A stretch of 59,710 nucleotides of DNA from NCBI RefSeq assembly GCF_021043605.1, contig NZ_JAJNFB010000007.1:1-59710 (forward strand). The letters run 5' to 3'. The DNA comes from Borreliella americana. Its GTDB lineage: Bacteria; Spirochaetota; Spirochaetia; Borreliales; Borreliaceae. Shown here piece by piece: positions 9,431 through 20,135 of the stretch. The position numbers and the translations under genes are program-made. Each line of letters starts with the position of its first letter. The stretch's first letter is position 1. The notes beneath the pieces are model-generated. The model did not search any database. It was not told where the DNA came from and saw nothing but the letters and a program-made list of their open reading frames with translations.

Positions 9431-10144
9431 ATGCAATTGTTAAAAAATAAATATTCATTCAAGCGGGCTTTGCTTGATATTTTTTTGGTCTACGCAATTA
9501 TTTATTTGGCATCTCCTTTTGTAAATGTTGATTCAGAATTTTGGAATATTGATAAAAATCATTTTTATTTTTGGATTTCAAGATCTTTTTTAATTATTTT
9601 TATAATTTATTTTTTTAAACTTACTAGTTCTTATGATGATTTTAGAGTAGAGTTTTTTATTCCTAAATTTAAATTTATTTTTATTTGGGATTCTGTTGTA
9701 ATTTTTATTAAAACAATATTACTTGCAATGATATTCATTTTTTTAATAGCTTTTTTGCTTGAATATCTGTTGCCAGAATCGGTACTTGTCTATTATTTCC
9801 AAAACAATGCTGGATTTAATTGGAAAATTAGCAGCAAAAAAGCATTTTTTTTAATGACTTTTACCTCTTTTTTTACAGGAGCTTTTGAAGAACTTTTTTA
9901 TAGGGCTTTTGTTATTGCTAAGTTTACACAAATGGGATTTCCTGTTGTCGTTACCGCCATTCTTAGTAGCATTTTTTTTGCTTATGGGCATTTATATTAT
10001 GGAATTTTAGGATTTTTGGTTACATTTATATTGGGGATATTTTTTGCTTTTACTTATTTAAGGTATAAAAATGTATATTATGTGATTTTTATACATAGTT
10101 TTTATAATATTATTGTTAGCAGTTTGTTGCTTTTTTTAAATTAA
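9431..10144 (+). CDS. CPBP-family (CAAX-type) intramembrane protease
   Basis: A 237-residue membrane protein with about seven hydrophobic segments. Three family motifs carry the putative glutamate-dependent active site: GAFEELFYRA (EExxxR), FFAYGHLYYG (FxxxH) and the late HSFYNII. Bacterial members are related to Rce1 proteases; many act on small peptides or membrane proteins, but no substrate can be inferred here. The gene stands between the divergent ComEC-like gene and the acyl-CoA ligase gene (25-base gap) and has an excellent promoter whose start coincides with the ATG, so it is a candidate for leaderless translation. Confidence 0.82.
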   Translation: MQLLKNKYSFKRALLDIFLVYAIIYLASPFVNVDSEFWNIDKNHFYFWISRSFLIIFIIYFFKLTSSYDDFRVEFFIPKFKFIFIWDSVVIFIKTILLAMIFIFLIAFLLEYLLPESVLVYYFQNNAGFNWKISSKKAFFLMTFTSFFTGAFEELFYRAFVIAKFTQMGFPVVVTAILSSIFFAYGHLYYGILGFLVTFILGIFFAFTYLRYKNVYYVIFIHSFYNIIVSSLLLFLN

Positions 10145-10169
10145 TTTTAAATTGTTTTGAGGGGGATTT

Positions 10170-12107
10170 ATGAGTGATACTGTGCCTAAGCGCTTTAAAG
10201 ATGCGGCGGCTCTTTATAGTGAGCTTGATATTTTTATATATAAGGAAGGGGAATCAAAAAGTTTTAAGAAGCAAATATATGCGGATTTTTGGAATGAAAC
10301 AAAAAGAGTAGCTTCTGGGCTTTTGCATTGTGGTATTAAAAGGGGAGAAAAAGTTGTAATTATTTCTGATTCTAGAAGAGAATGGATAATAATCGACGTT
10401 GCTACTTTGGGGTTAGGCTGTGTTGATGTTCCTAGAGGAAATGATTCTTCTGAGGATGAATTAACTTATATTATTAGCCATTCTGAATCTACTTTTATTT
10501 TTGTTGAAAACAATAAGCAACTTCACAAGGTTTTATCTAAAAAACATGATCTTAAATTTGTAAGATGTATTGTTGTTATTGATGATGATAAATCTTATGA
10601 AGAAAAAGTAGAAAATATTACTGTATTTTCTTATAAAAAATTACTGGAACTTGGAACTGAGTATTTAAGAGCTAATCCAAAAGCATTTGATATGGAGATT
10701 GAAAAAGGTTCTTCAAAAGACATTGCAACCATAATATATACTTCTGGTACAACAGGCATGCCAAAGGGAGTAATGTTGAGGCATGAATCTTTTATTTTTC
10801 AATTAGATAGACTTTATGATTATCTTCCAACACTTAAACCCGGCAAGATGATGCTTTCTATTCTTCCTCTTTGGCATTCTTTTGAGCGGGCTTGTGAATA
10901 TATAGTTGCTTTAAAGGGCATAGCAATTGCATATTCAAAGCCCATAGGTCCTGTTTTGTTAAAAGACTTTTTACTTTTAAATCCTCAAATGATTATTTCT
11001 GTACCTAGAATTTGGGAAGGTATAAGAATAGGTATTATTAAAAAGGTGTCAGAATCTTTTATTAAGAAGCTTGTGTTTGGGGGGTTTTTAAAAATTGGAA
11101 TTATTTATGCAAAGCTTAAGGAGAGATTTTTAGGACTTTCTCCTATTTATAAAAAATCCAATTTGTTTATTTTGCTTTTTTCAAAATTATTTTTATTTGT
11201 GGGGGTTGTTTTAATTTTTCCTATTAAATTATTGGGTGATATTTTAGTGTTTAAAAAAATAAAAAATGCCCTTGGACAAAATTTTGAATTTGGAGTTTCT
11301 GGTGGTGGGGCATTGGTTGATTACGTTGATTATTTTTTTAAGGCTGTAGGAATTAAAGTTCTTGAAGGTTATGGTCTTACTGAAACGGGTCCTATCTTGA
11401 GCGTTAGGCATCTTAAAAGCCCTGTAGCAAGAACTGTAGGGCCCATTTTGCCAGATGTTGAATGCAAAGTAGTTGGAATTGATGGAAAAGTTTTGCCCTA
11501 TGGAGAAAAAGGTGAGCTTTGGATCAGGTCGCCACAAATAATGAGCGGCTACTTTAAGGATAAAGCTAAGACCAGTAAAGTTTTAACAGAAGATGGTTGG
11601 TTTAACACTGGGGACTTGGTTAGATTAACAATTAATAATGAAATTTCAATTGTTGGTAGAAGCAAGGATACAATTGTTCTGAGGGGGGGGGAAAATATTG
11701 AGCCTGAGCCTCTTGAGAGAGTTTTAGGCAAATCTTTGTTTATTGAAAATATTATGATTGTTGGCCAGGATCAAAAATTTTTGGGTGCTGTTATTGTGCC
11801 TAATTTTGATAATCTTGAAAAATGGGCAAATTCTAGTGGGGTGTCTTTTTCTTCCAGAAGTGATTTGCTGGCCAATGAGGATGTTAATAAGCTTTATTCT
11901 AAGCATATTTCAGACACTATTAATACTAAATTAGGTTTTAAAAGTTTTGAAAAAATAGTAGGCTTTGTTTTACTTCAAGATTCTTTTTCGATTGGGGAAG
12001 AGCTTACTAATACTCTTAAGTTAAAAAGATATTATATATCCAAAAAATATGAAGATAAAATAAAATTAATTTTTAGCAAAAGTGACTTAGATTTAAACGG
12101 ATATTAG
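10170..12107 (+). CDS. fadD: Long-chain fatty acid--CoA ligase (AMP-forming)
   Basis: Activates fatty acids to acyl-CoA via an acyl-adenylate. The 645-residue protein is a full ANL-superfamily enzyme: AMP-binding loop TIIYTSGTTGMPKG at about residue 186, LPLWHSFER, the GGGAL and GYGLTETGP substrate/AMP motifs, GWFNTGD, and the hinge RSKDTIVLRGGENIEP. A hydrophobic stretch near residues 330-350 suggests membrane association. Lyme Borrelia lacks fatty acid synthesis, so the enzyme probably handles host fatty acids. GAGGGGG precedes the ATG. A run of nine G at 11683-11691, inside the RGGEN codons, is very unusual in this genome. The gene ends in a perfect palindrome shared with argS. Confidence 0.93.
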   Translation: MSDTVPKRFKDAAALYSELDIFIYKEGESKSFKKQIYADFWNETKRVASGLLHCGIKRGEKVVIISDSRREWIIIDVATLGLGCVDVPRGNDSSEDELTYIISHSESTFIFVENNKQLHKVLSKKHDLKFVRCIVVIDDDKSYEEKVENITVFSYKKLLELGTEYLRANPKAFDMEIEKGSSKDIATIIYTSGTTGMPKGVMLRHESFIFQLDRLYDYLPTLKPGKMMLSILPLWHSFERACEYIVALKGIAIAYSKPIGPVLLKDFLLLNPQMIISVPRIWEGIRIGIIKKVSESFIKKLVFGGFLKIGIIYAKLKERFLGLSPIYKKSNLFILLFSKLFLFVGVVLIFPIKLLGDILVFKKIKNALGQNFEFGVSGGGALVDYVDYFFKAVGIKVLEGYGLTETGPILSVRHLKSPVARTVGPILPDVECKVVGIDGKVLPYGEKGELWIRSPQIMSGYFKDKAKTSKVLTEDGWFNTGDLVRLTINNEISIVGRSKDTIVLRGGENIEPEPLERVLGKSLFIENIMIVGQDQKFLGAVIVPNFDNLEKWANSSGVSFSSRSDLLANEDVNKLYSKHISDTINTKLGFKSFEKIVGFVLLQDSFSIGEELTNTLKLKRYYISKKYEDKIKLIFSKSDLDLNGY

Positions 12108-12136
12108 ACAAGAAAATTTTGCAAAATTTTCTTGTC
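12107..12136. terminator. Perfect 30-bp palindrome, bidirectional terminator between fadD and argS
   Basis: Arms GACAAGAAAATTTTG (12107-12121) and CAAAATTTTCTTGTC (12122-12136) are perfect reverse complements with no spacer. The palindrome runs exactly from the last base of the fadD stop codon to the first base of the argS stop codon, which suits termination of both convergent genes. Confidence 0.7.
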
Positions 12137-13893
12137 TACATTTTTAACATATAAGGGATATTAAGCAGATACATACAATTTTTTATTGTTTGTAATATGG
12201 CTTTTAAAAATTCGATTCTTGTGATTGTTAAATCAATATTGTTTATATCTATTACTTTAACTTCTTGATAGTATGTGCTAAAATGCTTTGCAAGTGAGTA
12301 TGAATAGTTGGTAAGTATTGAGGGGTTTAAATCTTTTGCTGCCTTGATTATATTTTCTTCTAATTCCGATATAATTTTAATAATTTCCCATTCTTTTTCA
12401 TGTTTTAAAAGGTCAAAATTAATTTTTTCTATTACAGGAATAGAAAGTACGTTATATTTGTCAAGAATGCTATTAATTCTTGCTCCAACATATTGGATAT
12501 ATGGTCCAGAATTTCCTGTAAAAGATAGGCTTTCTTTTTTATTAAATACAATATCTTTATGTATAGCTGATTTTAGTAGATAATAGTGAATTGCTCCTAA
12601 TGCAATGTTTAAAGCATTTTTTTTGGCACTCTCTTTGTCCTCAATTTTTTGTGTAATTTCAGGTATTATTGATTCTATTAGATCTGAGATTAAGTTATCC
12701 GCATCAATTACATTGCCTTCTCTTGATTTCATTTTTCCATCAATAAGATTAACCATTCCGTGCGACAAATGAATAAGTTTCTTGTTTTTGGAAAGTCCTA
12801 ATTTTTCTGCTACAAAAAATAAACTTTTGAAGTGCTGAATTTGTTCGCTTCCAACTACATAAATCATTTCTTCAAAATTAAATTCTTTTGTTCTTACTGC
12901 TATATTTCCTAAATCTTGGGTAAGATAAATAGATGTTCCGTTTGATCTTATGAGTACTTTTTGTTTTACGTTAGGATCTTCTTTTTCATCTGAGCCTGAG
13001 GGTAAGTCAATGCATATTGCACCATCTTCTCGCTTGTAGCAAAATCCTTTTTCAAGCCCTTCTAATACGACATTTTTCCCAATTTCAAAAATTTCACTTT
13101 CAAGGTAAATTTTATCAAATGAGGTGTTTGTAATTTCGTATGTTTCTTTTATTCCTTCAATTGCCCATTTATTTAACTTTTTCCAAAGTTCAATTGTACT
13201 TGCATCTTTTTGTTCCCATTGTAAAAGTAGATCTTGAATTTCTTTTTCGGCATTTTCATTTTCTTGTGAGTATTTGTTGTATTTAACATAAAAATCGCCA
13301 ATTAAATGATCTCCTTTTTTAAAAGCTTTTTCGGGGGTAATGTCATTTCCAAATTTTTTGTATGCAAGCATTGATTTGCAGATGTGAACTCCACGGTCAT
13401 TTATTAAGTTGATTTTTGTGATTTTTGCACCTACAGCCTTTAATATTCTTGACAGACTTTCTCCTATTACGTCATTTCTAAGATGTCCCACATGTAGTGG
13501 CTTGTTTGTATTTGGTGATGAAAATTCTAATATTATTTTTTTATTGTCTAGATATTTGCTTGTTCCATAGGCATCTTTTTGGGCATTTACCATTTGTATT
13601 GTATTATTAATATATTTTTTTCTAGAAATTTTGATGTTTAAGTAAGGTCCCACAGCTTTAATTTCATATTTAGCTTTAAGATTTTTTATTATTTCTTCAG
13701 AGATGGTTTCAATAGGAAGTTTTAAGGTTTTGCTAATTTCAAACATTAATATGGAAATATCTCCTAGATCGCTTTTTGGAGGTTTTTGAATATTTATATT
13801 AATTTTATCTAGCTTTATGTTATTTGATAATGCTAAATTATTGACTATAACATTAATTTCGTCTTTAATCTTGTTTTTAACACTTTTATTCAT
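12136..13893 (-). CDS. argS: Arginyl-tRNA synthetase
   Basis: Charges tRNA-Arg. The protein of 585 residues has the ArgRS N-terminal Add-1 domain (about 1-110), the class I signature [26 protein letters not shown], a KMSKS-loop position reading [12 protein letters not shown], and a C-terminal helical anticodon domain ending in the DALR-type [21 protein letters not shown]. The start at 13893 is chosen because AGAGGGAAAA precedes it; an upstream in-frame ATG would add six residues inside the neighbour. The start overlaps the end of the membrane-protein gene by 8 bases, so translation is likely coupled. Confidence 0.96.
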   Translation of the reverse strand: MNKSVKNKIKDEINVIVNNLALSNNIKLDKININIQKPPKSDLGDISILMFEISKTLKLPIETISEEIIKNLKAKYEIKAVGPYLNIKISRKKYINNTIQMVNAQKDAYGTSKYLDNKKIILEFSSPNTNKPLHVGHLRNDVIGESLSRILKAVGAKITKINLINDRGVHICKSMLAYKKFGNDITPEKAFKKGDHLIGDFYVKYNKYSQENENAEKEIQDLLLQWEQKDASTIELWKKLNKWAIEGIKETYEITNTSFDKIYLESEIFEIGKNVVLEGLEKGFCYKREDGAICIDLPSGSDEKEDPNVKQKVLIRSNGTSIYLTQDLGNIAVRTKEFNFEEMIYVVGSEQIQHFKSLFFVAEKLGLSKNKKLIHLSHGMVNLIDGKMKSREGNVIDADNLISDLIESIIPEITQKIEDKESAKKNALNIALGAIHYYLLKSAIHKDIVFNKKESLSFTGNSGPYIQYVGARINSILDKYNVLSIPVIEKINFDLLKHEKEWEIIKIISELEENIIKAAKDLNPSILTNYSYSLAKHFSTYYQEVKVIDINNIDLTITRIEFLKAILQTIKNCMYLLNIPYMLKM

Positions 13894-14512
13894 TTTTTCC
13901 CTCTTTAACACTTTTAATAATTTTTTCTTCTTTAATGCTTGTTAAAATATTGATTAATAGTAAAATTAAGGACGCTAAAATAAAAATGTTTGAGCTGTGG
14001 GCTGACATTTTTGTATTTATAAGCTCCTTTATTATGGGTATTTCGTTGTTAAAAAGTTTTAAATTGCCAGTGTTTAATATTTCCCTAATAAGTGAGGCTG
14101 TTGAACTTAGTGCAATAAAAATTAAAATTGGAATTTTAGAATATTTAATTATCATTGACGGGTTTTTTAGCATTTTAAAAGGCTCGTTTTTATGAAATGA
14201 TATTATTATGGCTATTAAAATGGGTATTGAAAATTTAAATTCTTTGTATAAAGTTGGTGTTAAATAGAGCATGAATAAGTAGGTTAGACTGGTAAAAATT
14301 CCTATTATTAATAGATATATCCCTAATATATGGCTTTTATGCTTTTTTAGTTCTATTTGATTGATTATTAAGGCAGGAAGTATTATACATATTGAAATCC
14401 AAATAGATACGATAATAGCATCTAAAAAGTTTTTTGTATAAGCAAAAATAGGAAATAACATTAAATGGCTTTTAAGATATTTTTCAGTATTATAAAATGT
14501 CTTTTTTTGCAT
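13886..14512 (-). CDS. Small multi-pass membrane protein of unknown function
   Basis: I do not recognise this family. The 208-residue protein has about five to six hydrophobic segments separated by short basic loops, a cytoplasmic-looking N-terminus ([17 protein letters not shown]) and a charged C-terminal tail ([15 protein letters not shown]). No catalytic motif is visible. It lies between the chemoreceptor gene (21-base gap) and argS (8-base overlap) on the same strand, so it is probably cotranscribed with argS. The coupling suggests only shared expression, not a shared pathway. Confidence 0.7.
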   Translation of the reverse strand: MQKKTFYNTEKYLKSHLMLFPIFAYTKNFLDAIIVSIWISICIILPALIINQIELKKHKSHILGIYLLIIGIFTSLTYLFMLYLTPTLYKEFKFSIPILIAIIISFHKNEPFKMLKNPSMIIKYSKIPILIFIALSSTASLIREILNTGNLKLFNNEIPIIKELINTKMSAHSSNIFILASLILLLINILTSIKEEKIIKSVKEGKNE

Positions 14513-14533
14513 ATTATTTCCTTTTAATCTAGG

Positions 14534-16681
14534 TTATTTGGTTTTAAATTGATTTGTACTTTCACTAATTCCAGAAATATGGCTTGAGTTTGTAGTTCCT
14601 AAAACTTTAATACGCTCAATTGCTTCTATCAGTTTATTAATCTCTTCTTTTAAACCTTTCATGGAGTTTGAGACCGTAATATTAATTTCTCCCAGCAGTT
14701 TAATGGTGCTAATAATTTCTTTGTTGCCTCTAAACATATCATTTGAACCAATTTTTACTTCATATGTTATTTCCCGCATTGTATTTAAAGCCTTTAAAAT
14801 TTCTTGGCTACCTATTGATTGCTCTTGCATTGTATGATTTATTTCTTCTATTACTTGAACAACTAAATTGATCGAATCAAATATTTGGTTAAAAGCTTTA
14901 TTTGTTAATTCAGAAGTGTTTACGGTTTTGGTTATTGAATCCATTATTTCGTTAATTGATGAGGCAACAGATTCTGATTGTGATGTCACTTGTTCTGCCA
15001 GGTCTTTTATTTCTTCTGCAACAATTGCAAATCCTTTTCCGGCTTCACCAGCATGAGATGCTTCAATTGCAGCGTTCATTGATAGTAGGTTGGTTTGACT
15101 TGCTATAGATGAAATTAAAGAGTTTGCTTCTTGTAATCTTGTTGAGTTTTTGAAAATCTCTTTGATTTGAGTAATAACTTCTTCTTGTTTTTTTCGTCCA
15201 TCGTCAGAGAATCTTTTTAGTTCTTCTGTGCTTTTTGCAGCTTTTTGAGTTATTTCTGTTATTGACTGTATTCCTCCTATCATTTCTTCGATAGCCGATG
15301 AAGATTGTTCAACACTTGCGGCTTGAGTTTCAATTGAATTGTCAAGAGATGAAATATTTTTTGAAAGACTTTCAATTATATTTGTTGTATTAGAGATGAA
15401 TTCTACTTGCTTTTCTACTTCTTCTTGTGTTTTTTCTATGTATTGATTTGAATTTTTTATTGTATTGTGGGTTTTATTTATTTCGCTAAATAAATGGTCT
15501 CCATTTTCTTTAAGTAGCTTTACTCGTTCTTGTAGTGAATTAATTACATTTTTTAGGTTTTCAATAAAATGACCAAAAAGATTTATTGTTGAACTTATGG
15601 AATCTTTGCCTTTTGATTCGATTTTAAATGTCAGGTCGCCATTTTTAACTTTTGGAATTACAACGTTGAGTTTATCTATTTTTGATATTATTAAAGTTTT
15701 TATGGTTGATATCATTATTAATATAAAAATTATTACCAAAATAAATATAATAGAAAGTGAAACTAATCTCATATTTTTAAATTCTTTTGAAAATATGTTA
15801 TTATAATCTATTTTTATTCCTAAGTACCAATGGGATGTTGTAATCCTTGCTAGGGAGATTATTTCATTTGAATTGCTTGTATTGTAATTTGCCTTTCCTT
15901 GAGATAATACATTTAGTATTTCAGTTAATGTTTTTAGGTTAAAGCCAAATATGTGCTTTATATTTTTTAAAACCTCGTCTTTTCCTCCAAATGCATCGCC
16001 ATTGTTGTTTATTACGTATACATTAAAGTATTTTGATGAGTTTTTGCTGCTTGCATTTTGTTCTAGTAATGAGTTTTCCAAAAGCAGTAAAAGATATTCT
16101 TTTAGTTCGGCAATTTTTTCTGAAATGTCAGCATATAAAATAATATATCCAATATTAGATTTTTTTGAATCTGTTATTTTATATGCTATTGGAATATAAA
16201 AATTGTTATTTATTTTTACTAAACTGTTGTGAAGAATTGAAATTTGAAATGTAGTTATAGATTTACTCAGAAGCAATTCTTTTAAGCTCATATATTGACC
16301 GTTTCTTTTTTTTTCGCTTGATGCTATTATGTATCCATCTTTGTTTGTATACTCTATTATTTTAATAAAAGACGGTAGTGTCATTAAAATCTTGTCAGAT
16401 ACTAAGTACTCTTCATTTTTGTTATTTAGAATTGCAGATTTATAATCATATCTGGTTGTTAATATGCTTAAAGCTTTTACTATTTCTTTAGATTCATCAG
16501 AAAAGCTTTTAATCATTGCTTGGTTAATGAATTTTGTAAAGTCTTGTAGCTCTTTTGTTATGATTTTTTTATAGCCCTGATCTAGTAGTAAAAAGGTTGT
16601 TGCAATAATTATTATTGTATATGCCAGAATTATAAAATTGAATTTATAAAAAAGGTTGGAGTTAAGTTTCTTTCTTTTCAC
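14534..16681 (-). CDS. mcp: Methyl-accepting chemotaxis protein
   Basis: A 715-residue transmembrane chemoreceptor. It has a membrane segment at about residues 12-34, a periplasmic sensor region of roughly 270 residues resembling a dCache fold, and a second segment near 308-330 followed by a HAMP-like region. A long coiled coil then ends in the signalling tip ([20 protein letters not shown], then [14 protein letters not shown]) that contacts CheA and CheW. The alternating helices on both sides have Glu/Gln pairs suitable for methylation. From memory it corresponds to B31 mcp-2. It is divergent from the second receptor gene at 16959. The ligand is unknown. Confidence 0.93.
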   Translation of the reverse strand: MKRKKLNSNLFYKFNFIILAYTIIIIATTFLLLDQGYKKIITKELQDFTKFINQAMIKSFSDESKEIVKALSILTTRYDYKSAILNNKNEEYLVSDKILMTLPSFIKIIEYTNKDGYIIASSEKKRNGQYMSLKELLLSKSITTFQISILHNSLVKINNNFYIPIAYKITDSKKSNIGYIILYADISEKIAELKEYLLLLLENSLLEQNASSKNSSKYFNVYVINNNGDAFGGKDEVLKNIKHIFGFNLKTLTEILNVLSQGKANYNTSNSNEIISLARITTSHWYLGIKIDYNNIFSKEFKNMRLVSLSIIFILVIIFILIMISTIKTLIISKIDKLNVVIPKVKNGDLTFKIESKGKDSISSTINLFGHFIENLKNVINSLQERVKLLKENGDHLFSEINKTHNTIKNSNQYIEKTQEEVEKQVEFISNTTNIIESLSKNISSLDNSIETQAASVEQSSSAIEEMIGGIQSITEITQKAAKSTEELKRFSDDGRKKQEEVITQIKEIFKNSTRLQEANSLISSIASQTNLLSMNAAIEASHAGEAGKGFAIVAEEIKDLAEQVTSQSESVASSINEIMDSITKTVNTSELTNKAFNQIFDSINLVVQVIEEINHTMQEQSIGSQEILKALNTMREITYEVKIGSNDMFRGNKEIISTIKLLGEINITVSNSMKGLKEEINKLIEAIERIKVLGTTNSSHISGISESTNQFKTK

Positions 16682-16958
16682 TAAGTCCCCTCAAAAATTT
16701 TATTTTTTCATAATTTTCATAAAATTTTTAAAACATTAAATTTTTAGTATTCTACATGTTTTATTATATAATTATATATGCATGTAGCTAAATAATAAAA
16801 TAATTATTTGCAAATATTTGAAGGATTTAATCTTTAAGATTCGGAAAGAAATGTTTAATTTGCCAATTGTTATTAGTAATTATTTGTATATGATTTATGA
16901 AGGTGAAAGTTTTGTTTTAAGATTTTAATCATGCTAATGTTATGTTTGGAGAGCTTTT
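16682..16958. other. Intergenic region between divergent chemoreceptor genes
   Basis: This AT-rich gap of 277 bases has no convincing ORF. It holds TATAAT at 16767-16772 flanked by a 7-base inverted repeat (CTACATG at 16752-16758, CATGTAG at 16781-16787). That could be a promoter with an operator, or chance. A GGAGAG ribosome site lies just before the ATG at 16959. Confidence 0.4.
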
Positions 16959-19166
16959 ATGACAGATGAGAATTTAATCGATGTTAATCTGAAAAATACT
17001 AAACGATTTCTTTATCTAGTTTTATTTGGATTCCTTTTTTTAAATTTTTTATTCATAGGCTATGCTTATATGAATCATAAAAATGAATATTTGGATCGCT
17101 TTAAATTCGATTCTAAGTTGTTTTTAAACAGTGTTTCTGCTGTAATTAAAGCCAAATATTCGGAATCCTCTAGGTTTCTTGAGGAGCTTATAAAAGATAG
17201 TTATAGGTTTGGGATATTGGTGAATTCTTCAAAAAGCTTTCTTTTGTCTTCAAGTTTAAAGTTGGGTGATAATTTAGATGAAAACAGCGATTTGTTTTTA
17301 AAGTCAAGAGAATTTAGTTCCATAGATAAAATTTTTAAGACTATTCCTTTAGCAAACGATTCACTTGAAGGTATATTTTATATTCCTATAGGAAAAAATG
17401 TTTTAATATCAAATTCAAATTTTTCATCTTTAGGCTTAAAAGATATTAGATTGGATCCAATTTATTCTGTTCCTGTAGAAAAAAATTCTAAGTATTATTC
17501 AAGATATATGCAAATAGATGGGAAAATTTATTCTGTGGTAAGTTTCCCGGTTAGAGATTCTGTTGCAACATTGGGCGTGATAGGGATTTTATTATGCTTT
17601 GATGAGTCGTTAGATATTATTGAAAATCAATTGTATTCTTCTCTTAAATTTGGCAGTAAGAATTATAATTTTTTTATGCTTGACAGGAATTATATGCCCA
17701 TTTTTTTAAATTTTAATAATCTTCAGGCCAAACCTTTTTCTACGGCTTATGGTGAGAATTTTTTAAGTAAAGTTATAGCTTATGTTAAAGAAGATTCTTC
17801 TGGTTCTCAGTATACTTTTAATTATGGAAGAGATTTTTATTCTTTGAACTTTGTGAAAACCGATGATTTTTTGACTCAAGGGCTTATTTTAAATGTTAAT
17901 TCTATTTCTATTATGTTTAAATCGAATTGGGTTATATTTTTTATGCTTTTATTATTATCTTTTTCAATTATGTTTTATTTGTGCAATACTTTTGTTTTTT
18001 CATTAATTAATGATTTTAACAGGATTGTTGCTTATCAAAAATCAAAAAGCGATCCTTTTAGTCTTGAACCTCCCTTAAAGGTTAAGTATTCCTCGTCTAT
18101 TATTTCTTATATTAGTTTAAAGCTAGATAATCTGTCTTCTAAGAGTAATGAATCTTTTGAAAAAATAAAATTTTATTCTGAAGATTTGAATGAATATTTG
18201 GAACAAATAGAAACTGCTGTATCAAATACTGAGAGTATGGATTCTAGCATTTTAGTTTACGAACAGCTAGGAGATACTTTTTCTAGATTTGAAAAATCAA
18301 TTGCTGATATTTTAAAAGGCTTTGAATCTATTGCTGATCCGATCAATGACCACAATAAGTACATATCAGAAATCTCTTCAAATTTTGAAGAGAATGTTAG
18401 TTTTTTCTATAGTATAGATAAAAATTTGGAAATTTTTAATAAGGTTGCTACAATAAATTCTGCTGATATTGAAAATATTAAAAGTAAGGTTTTTGATTTA
18501 AATATTGTTTTTGAAAATGTGAATAAAAATTTTGCAGATCTTTTGTCTCAAACAAATAGTTTACAAAGTGTAAATAAGCTTTTAGTTTCAATTTCAGCTC
18601 AGACCAATATGCTTGCTATGAATGCAGCAATTGAAGCAGCAAAAGCAGGTGATGCAGGCAAAAGTTTTGCAGTTGTTGCTGAGGAGATTAGAAAGCTTGC
18701 TATTAATTCTGGAAAATATTCTAAAACCATTAAAGATGAACTTAAAACTGTCGACAGTATTATTGCAGTAATTAATTCAGAGATTGATACAATTTATAAA
18801 AATTTCATAGACATTCAAGATAATGTGGACAACAATTTTTCAAGACATGAGAAAGTAGATCTTACTCTTGCTAAGCACTTTAAAGAAATTGGTGAGTTTA
18901 AAGAAAGGTATTTGTCTCACGATACTAAGATCAGAGATGCTAAGAATATGTATAAAGAAATATTTAATAACCACTATTTTATTAGCAGCAAGTTTAACAA
19001 CTTTAGCCAAGATTTAAAAGAGTTTAAAGTTTCTAAGATGAATTTAGATGCGGTAAGTTCTCTTCAAGAATATTCATCTTTAGTGAAATCCTCTAAGGAT
19101 AAGATATTAAAGACAAAGGAATTGATTCAAAAGATTAATGATGAGATTAAAGATATTCTTTTTTAG
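16959..19166 (+). CDS. mcp: Methyl-accepting chemotaxis protein, divergent type
   Basis: A 735-residue chemoreceptor. It has a cytoplasmic N-terminal tail, a membrane segment at about residues 17-37, a sensor region to about 320 and a second membrane segment near 322-345. Then comes a coiled-coil cytoplasmic part with the conserved tip [20 protein letters not shown] followed by [12 protein letters not shown]. The part before the tip is less regular than in its neighbour and no standard HAMP is obvious. From memory it corresponds to B31 mcp-3. It faces the other receptor gene across a 277-base gap and ends 9 bases before the opposing murB, with no terminator hairpin between them. Confidence 0.92.
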   Translation: MTDENLIDVNLKNTKRFLYLVLFGFLFLNFLFIGYAYMNHKNEYLDRFKFDSKLFLNSVSAVIKAKYSESSRFLEELIKDSYRFGILVNSSKSFLLSSSLKLGDNLDENSDLFLKSREFSSIDKIFKTIPLANDSLEGIFYIPIGKNVLISNSNFSSLGLKDIRLDPIYSVPVEKNSKYYSRYMQIDGKIYSVVSFPVRDSVATLGVIGILLCFDESLDIIENQLYSSLKFGSKNYNFFMLDRNYMPIFLNFNNLQAKPFSTAYGENFLSKVIAYVKEDSSGSQYTFNYGRDFYSLNFVKTDDFLTQGLILNVNSISIMFKSNWVIFFMLLLLSFSIMFYLCNTFVFSLINDFNRIVAYQKSKSDPFSLEPPLKVKYSSSIISYISLKLDNLSSKSNESFEKIKFYSEDLNEYLEQIETAVSNTESMDSSILVYEQLGDTFSRFEKSIADILKGFESIADPINDHNKYISEISSNFEENVSFFYSIDKNLEIFNKVATINSADIENIKSKVFDLNIVFENVNKNFADLLSQTNSLQSVNKLLVSISAQTNMLAMNAAIEAAKAGDAGKSFAVVAEEIRKLAINSGKYSKTIKDELKTVDSIIAVINSEIDTIYKNFIDIQDNVDNNFSRHEKVDLTLAKHFKEIGEFKERYLSHDTKIRDAKNMYKEIFNNHYFISSKFNNFSQDLKEFKVSKMNLDAVSSLQEYSSLVKSSKDKILKTKELIQKINDEIKDILF

Positions 19167-19175
19167 TTTTTTTGA

Positions 19176-20084
19176 TTATTTGAATCCTATGTAAAGAACT
19201 TCTTCTTCAAGCAAAAACCCAGTTTTTAAGTAGACTTCAGCTTTTACTTTTTCAATTAAGCTTTTTATGTCGTTGGAAGTGGCATTTTTAATATTAATGA
19301 TAAAGTTTCCATGATATTTAGCTACTGTAGCTCCTCCAATGCTTAATCCTTTGAGCTTGCACTCTTCAATTATTTGTCCACTAGGTTTGAGAAATGCTTT
19401 GTTGTTTTTAAAAGTGCTTCCACTACTTGGAAATAAATAGTGCCCCCTATTTATTCTTGCTTGTTTATTTTTATTCATTTTTTCTTCAATAATTTTCTTA
19501 TTGTCTTTTTTTAAATTCAATTCAATTTTTAATATAAAAAAGTTTTTATTTTGAAAAGGTGATATTTTATATTTAAAGTCTTCTTTTTTAAATTCTTTGC
19601 AAATAGTTTTTCCTTTATCATTTATAAATGTAATTTTTTTTAGTATCTCAGAGATTTCATTTCCAAAGCATCTGGCATTCATCCATACAGCGCCCCCTAG
19701 TGTTCCGGGTAGTCCATAGATAAATTCTAGGCCACTTAAGCTGTTATCAAGCGCAATTTTACATAAATTCTCAAAATTCGCACCACATTCGCCAATGATT
19801 TTATTTTTGCGAATTTCTATTTTGTTTAGATATCCAGTGTATATTATTGGAAAATCAAGCTCTTTATCGTCATTGACTAAAATATTTGATCCTCCCCCAA
19901 GAATAAATAGTTTTATTTTTTCTTCTATTGCTACTTTGAAAATATTTTCGGCTTCCTTAATATTTTTAGGAGTAAGAAATAATTTCGAAATGTTTCCAAT
20001 TTTATATGTTGTATAGTCAGCTAGATTTTTTGTTTGAGGCTTAATATTGATTTTTTTAAGAAAATTATTTAGGCTTTTAGGCAT
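19176..20084 (-). CDS. murB: UDP-N-acetylenolpyruvoylglucosamine reductase MurB
   Basis: FAD-dependent reduction of the enolpyruvyl group to give UDP-MurNAc, the second step of peptidoglycan precursor synthesis. The 302-residue protein is of usual length for type II MurB. Motifs: TTYKIGN near the start, the FAD-binding [46 protein letters not shown] with the proton-donor serine, and [22 protein letters not shown] sequence near the end. It is divergent from cysS with a 51-base gap and convergent with the chemoreceptor gene. Confidence 0.96.
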   Translation of the reverse strand: MPKSLNNFLKKINIKPQTKNLADYTTYKIGNISKLFLTPKNIKEAENIFKVAIEEKIKLFILGGGSNILVNDDKELDFPIIYTGYLNKIEIRKNKIIGECGANFENLCKIALDNSLSGLEFIYGLPGTLGGAVWMNARCFGNEISEILKKITFINDKGKTICKEFKKEDFKYKISPFQNKNFFILKIELNLKKDNKKIIEEKMNKNKQARINRGHYLFPSSGSTFKNNKAFLKPSGQIIEECKLKGLSIGGATVAKYHGNFIINIKNATSNDIKSLIEKVKAEVYLKTGFLLEEEVLYIGFK

Positions 20085-20135
20085 ACGTACTTAATAATAA
20101 ATGAGATTTTTTATTTTTTCAATTTTGAGAAATGT

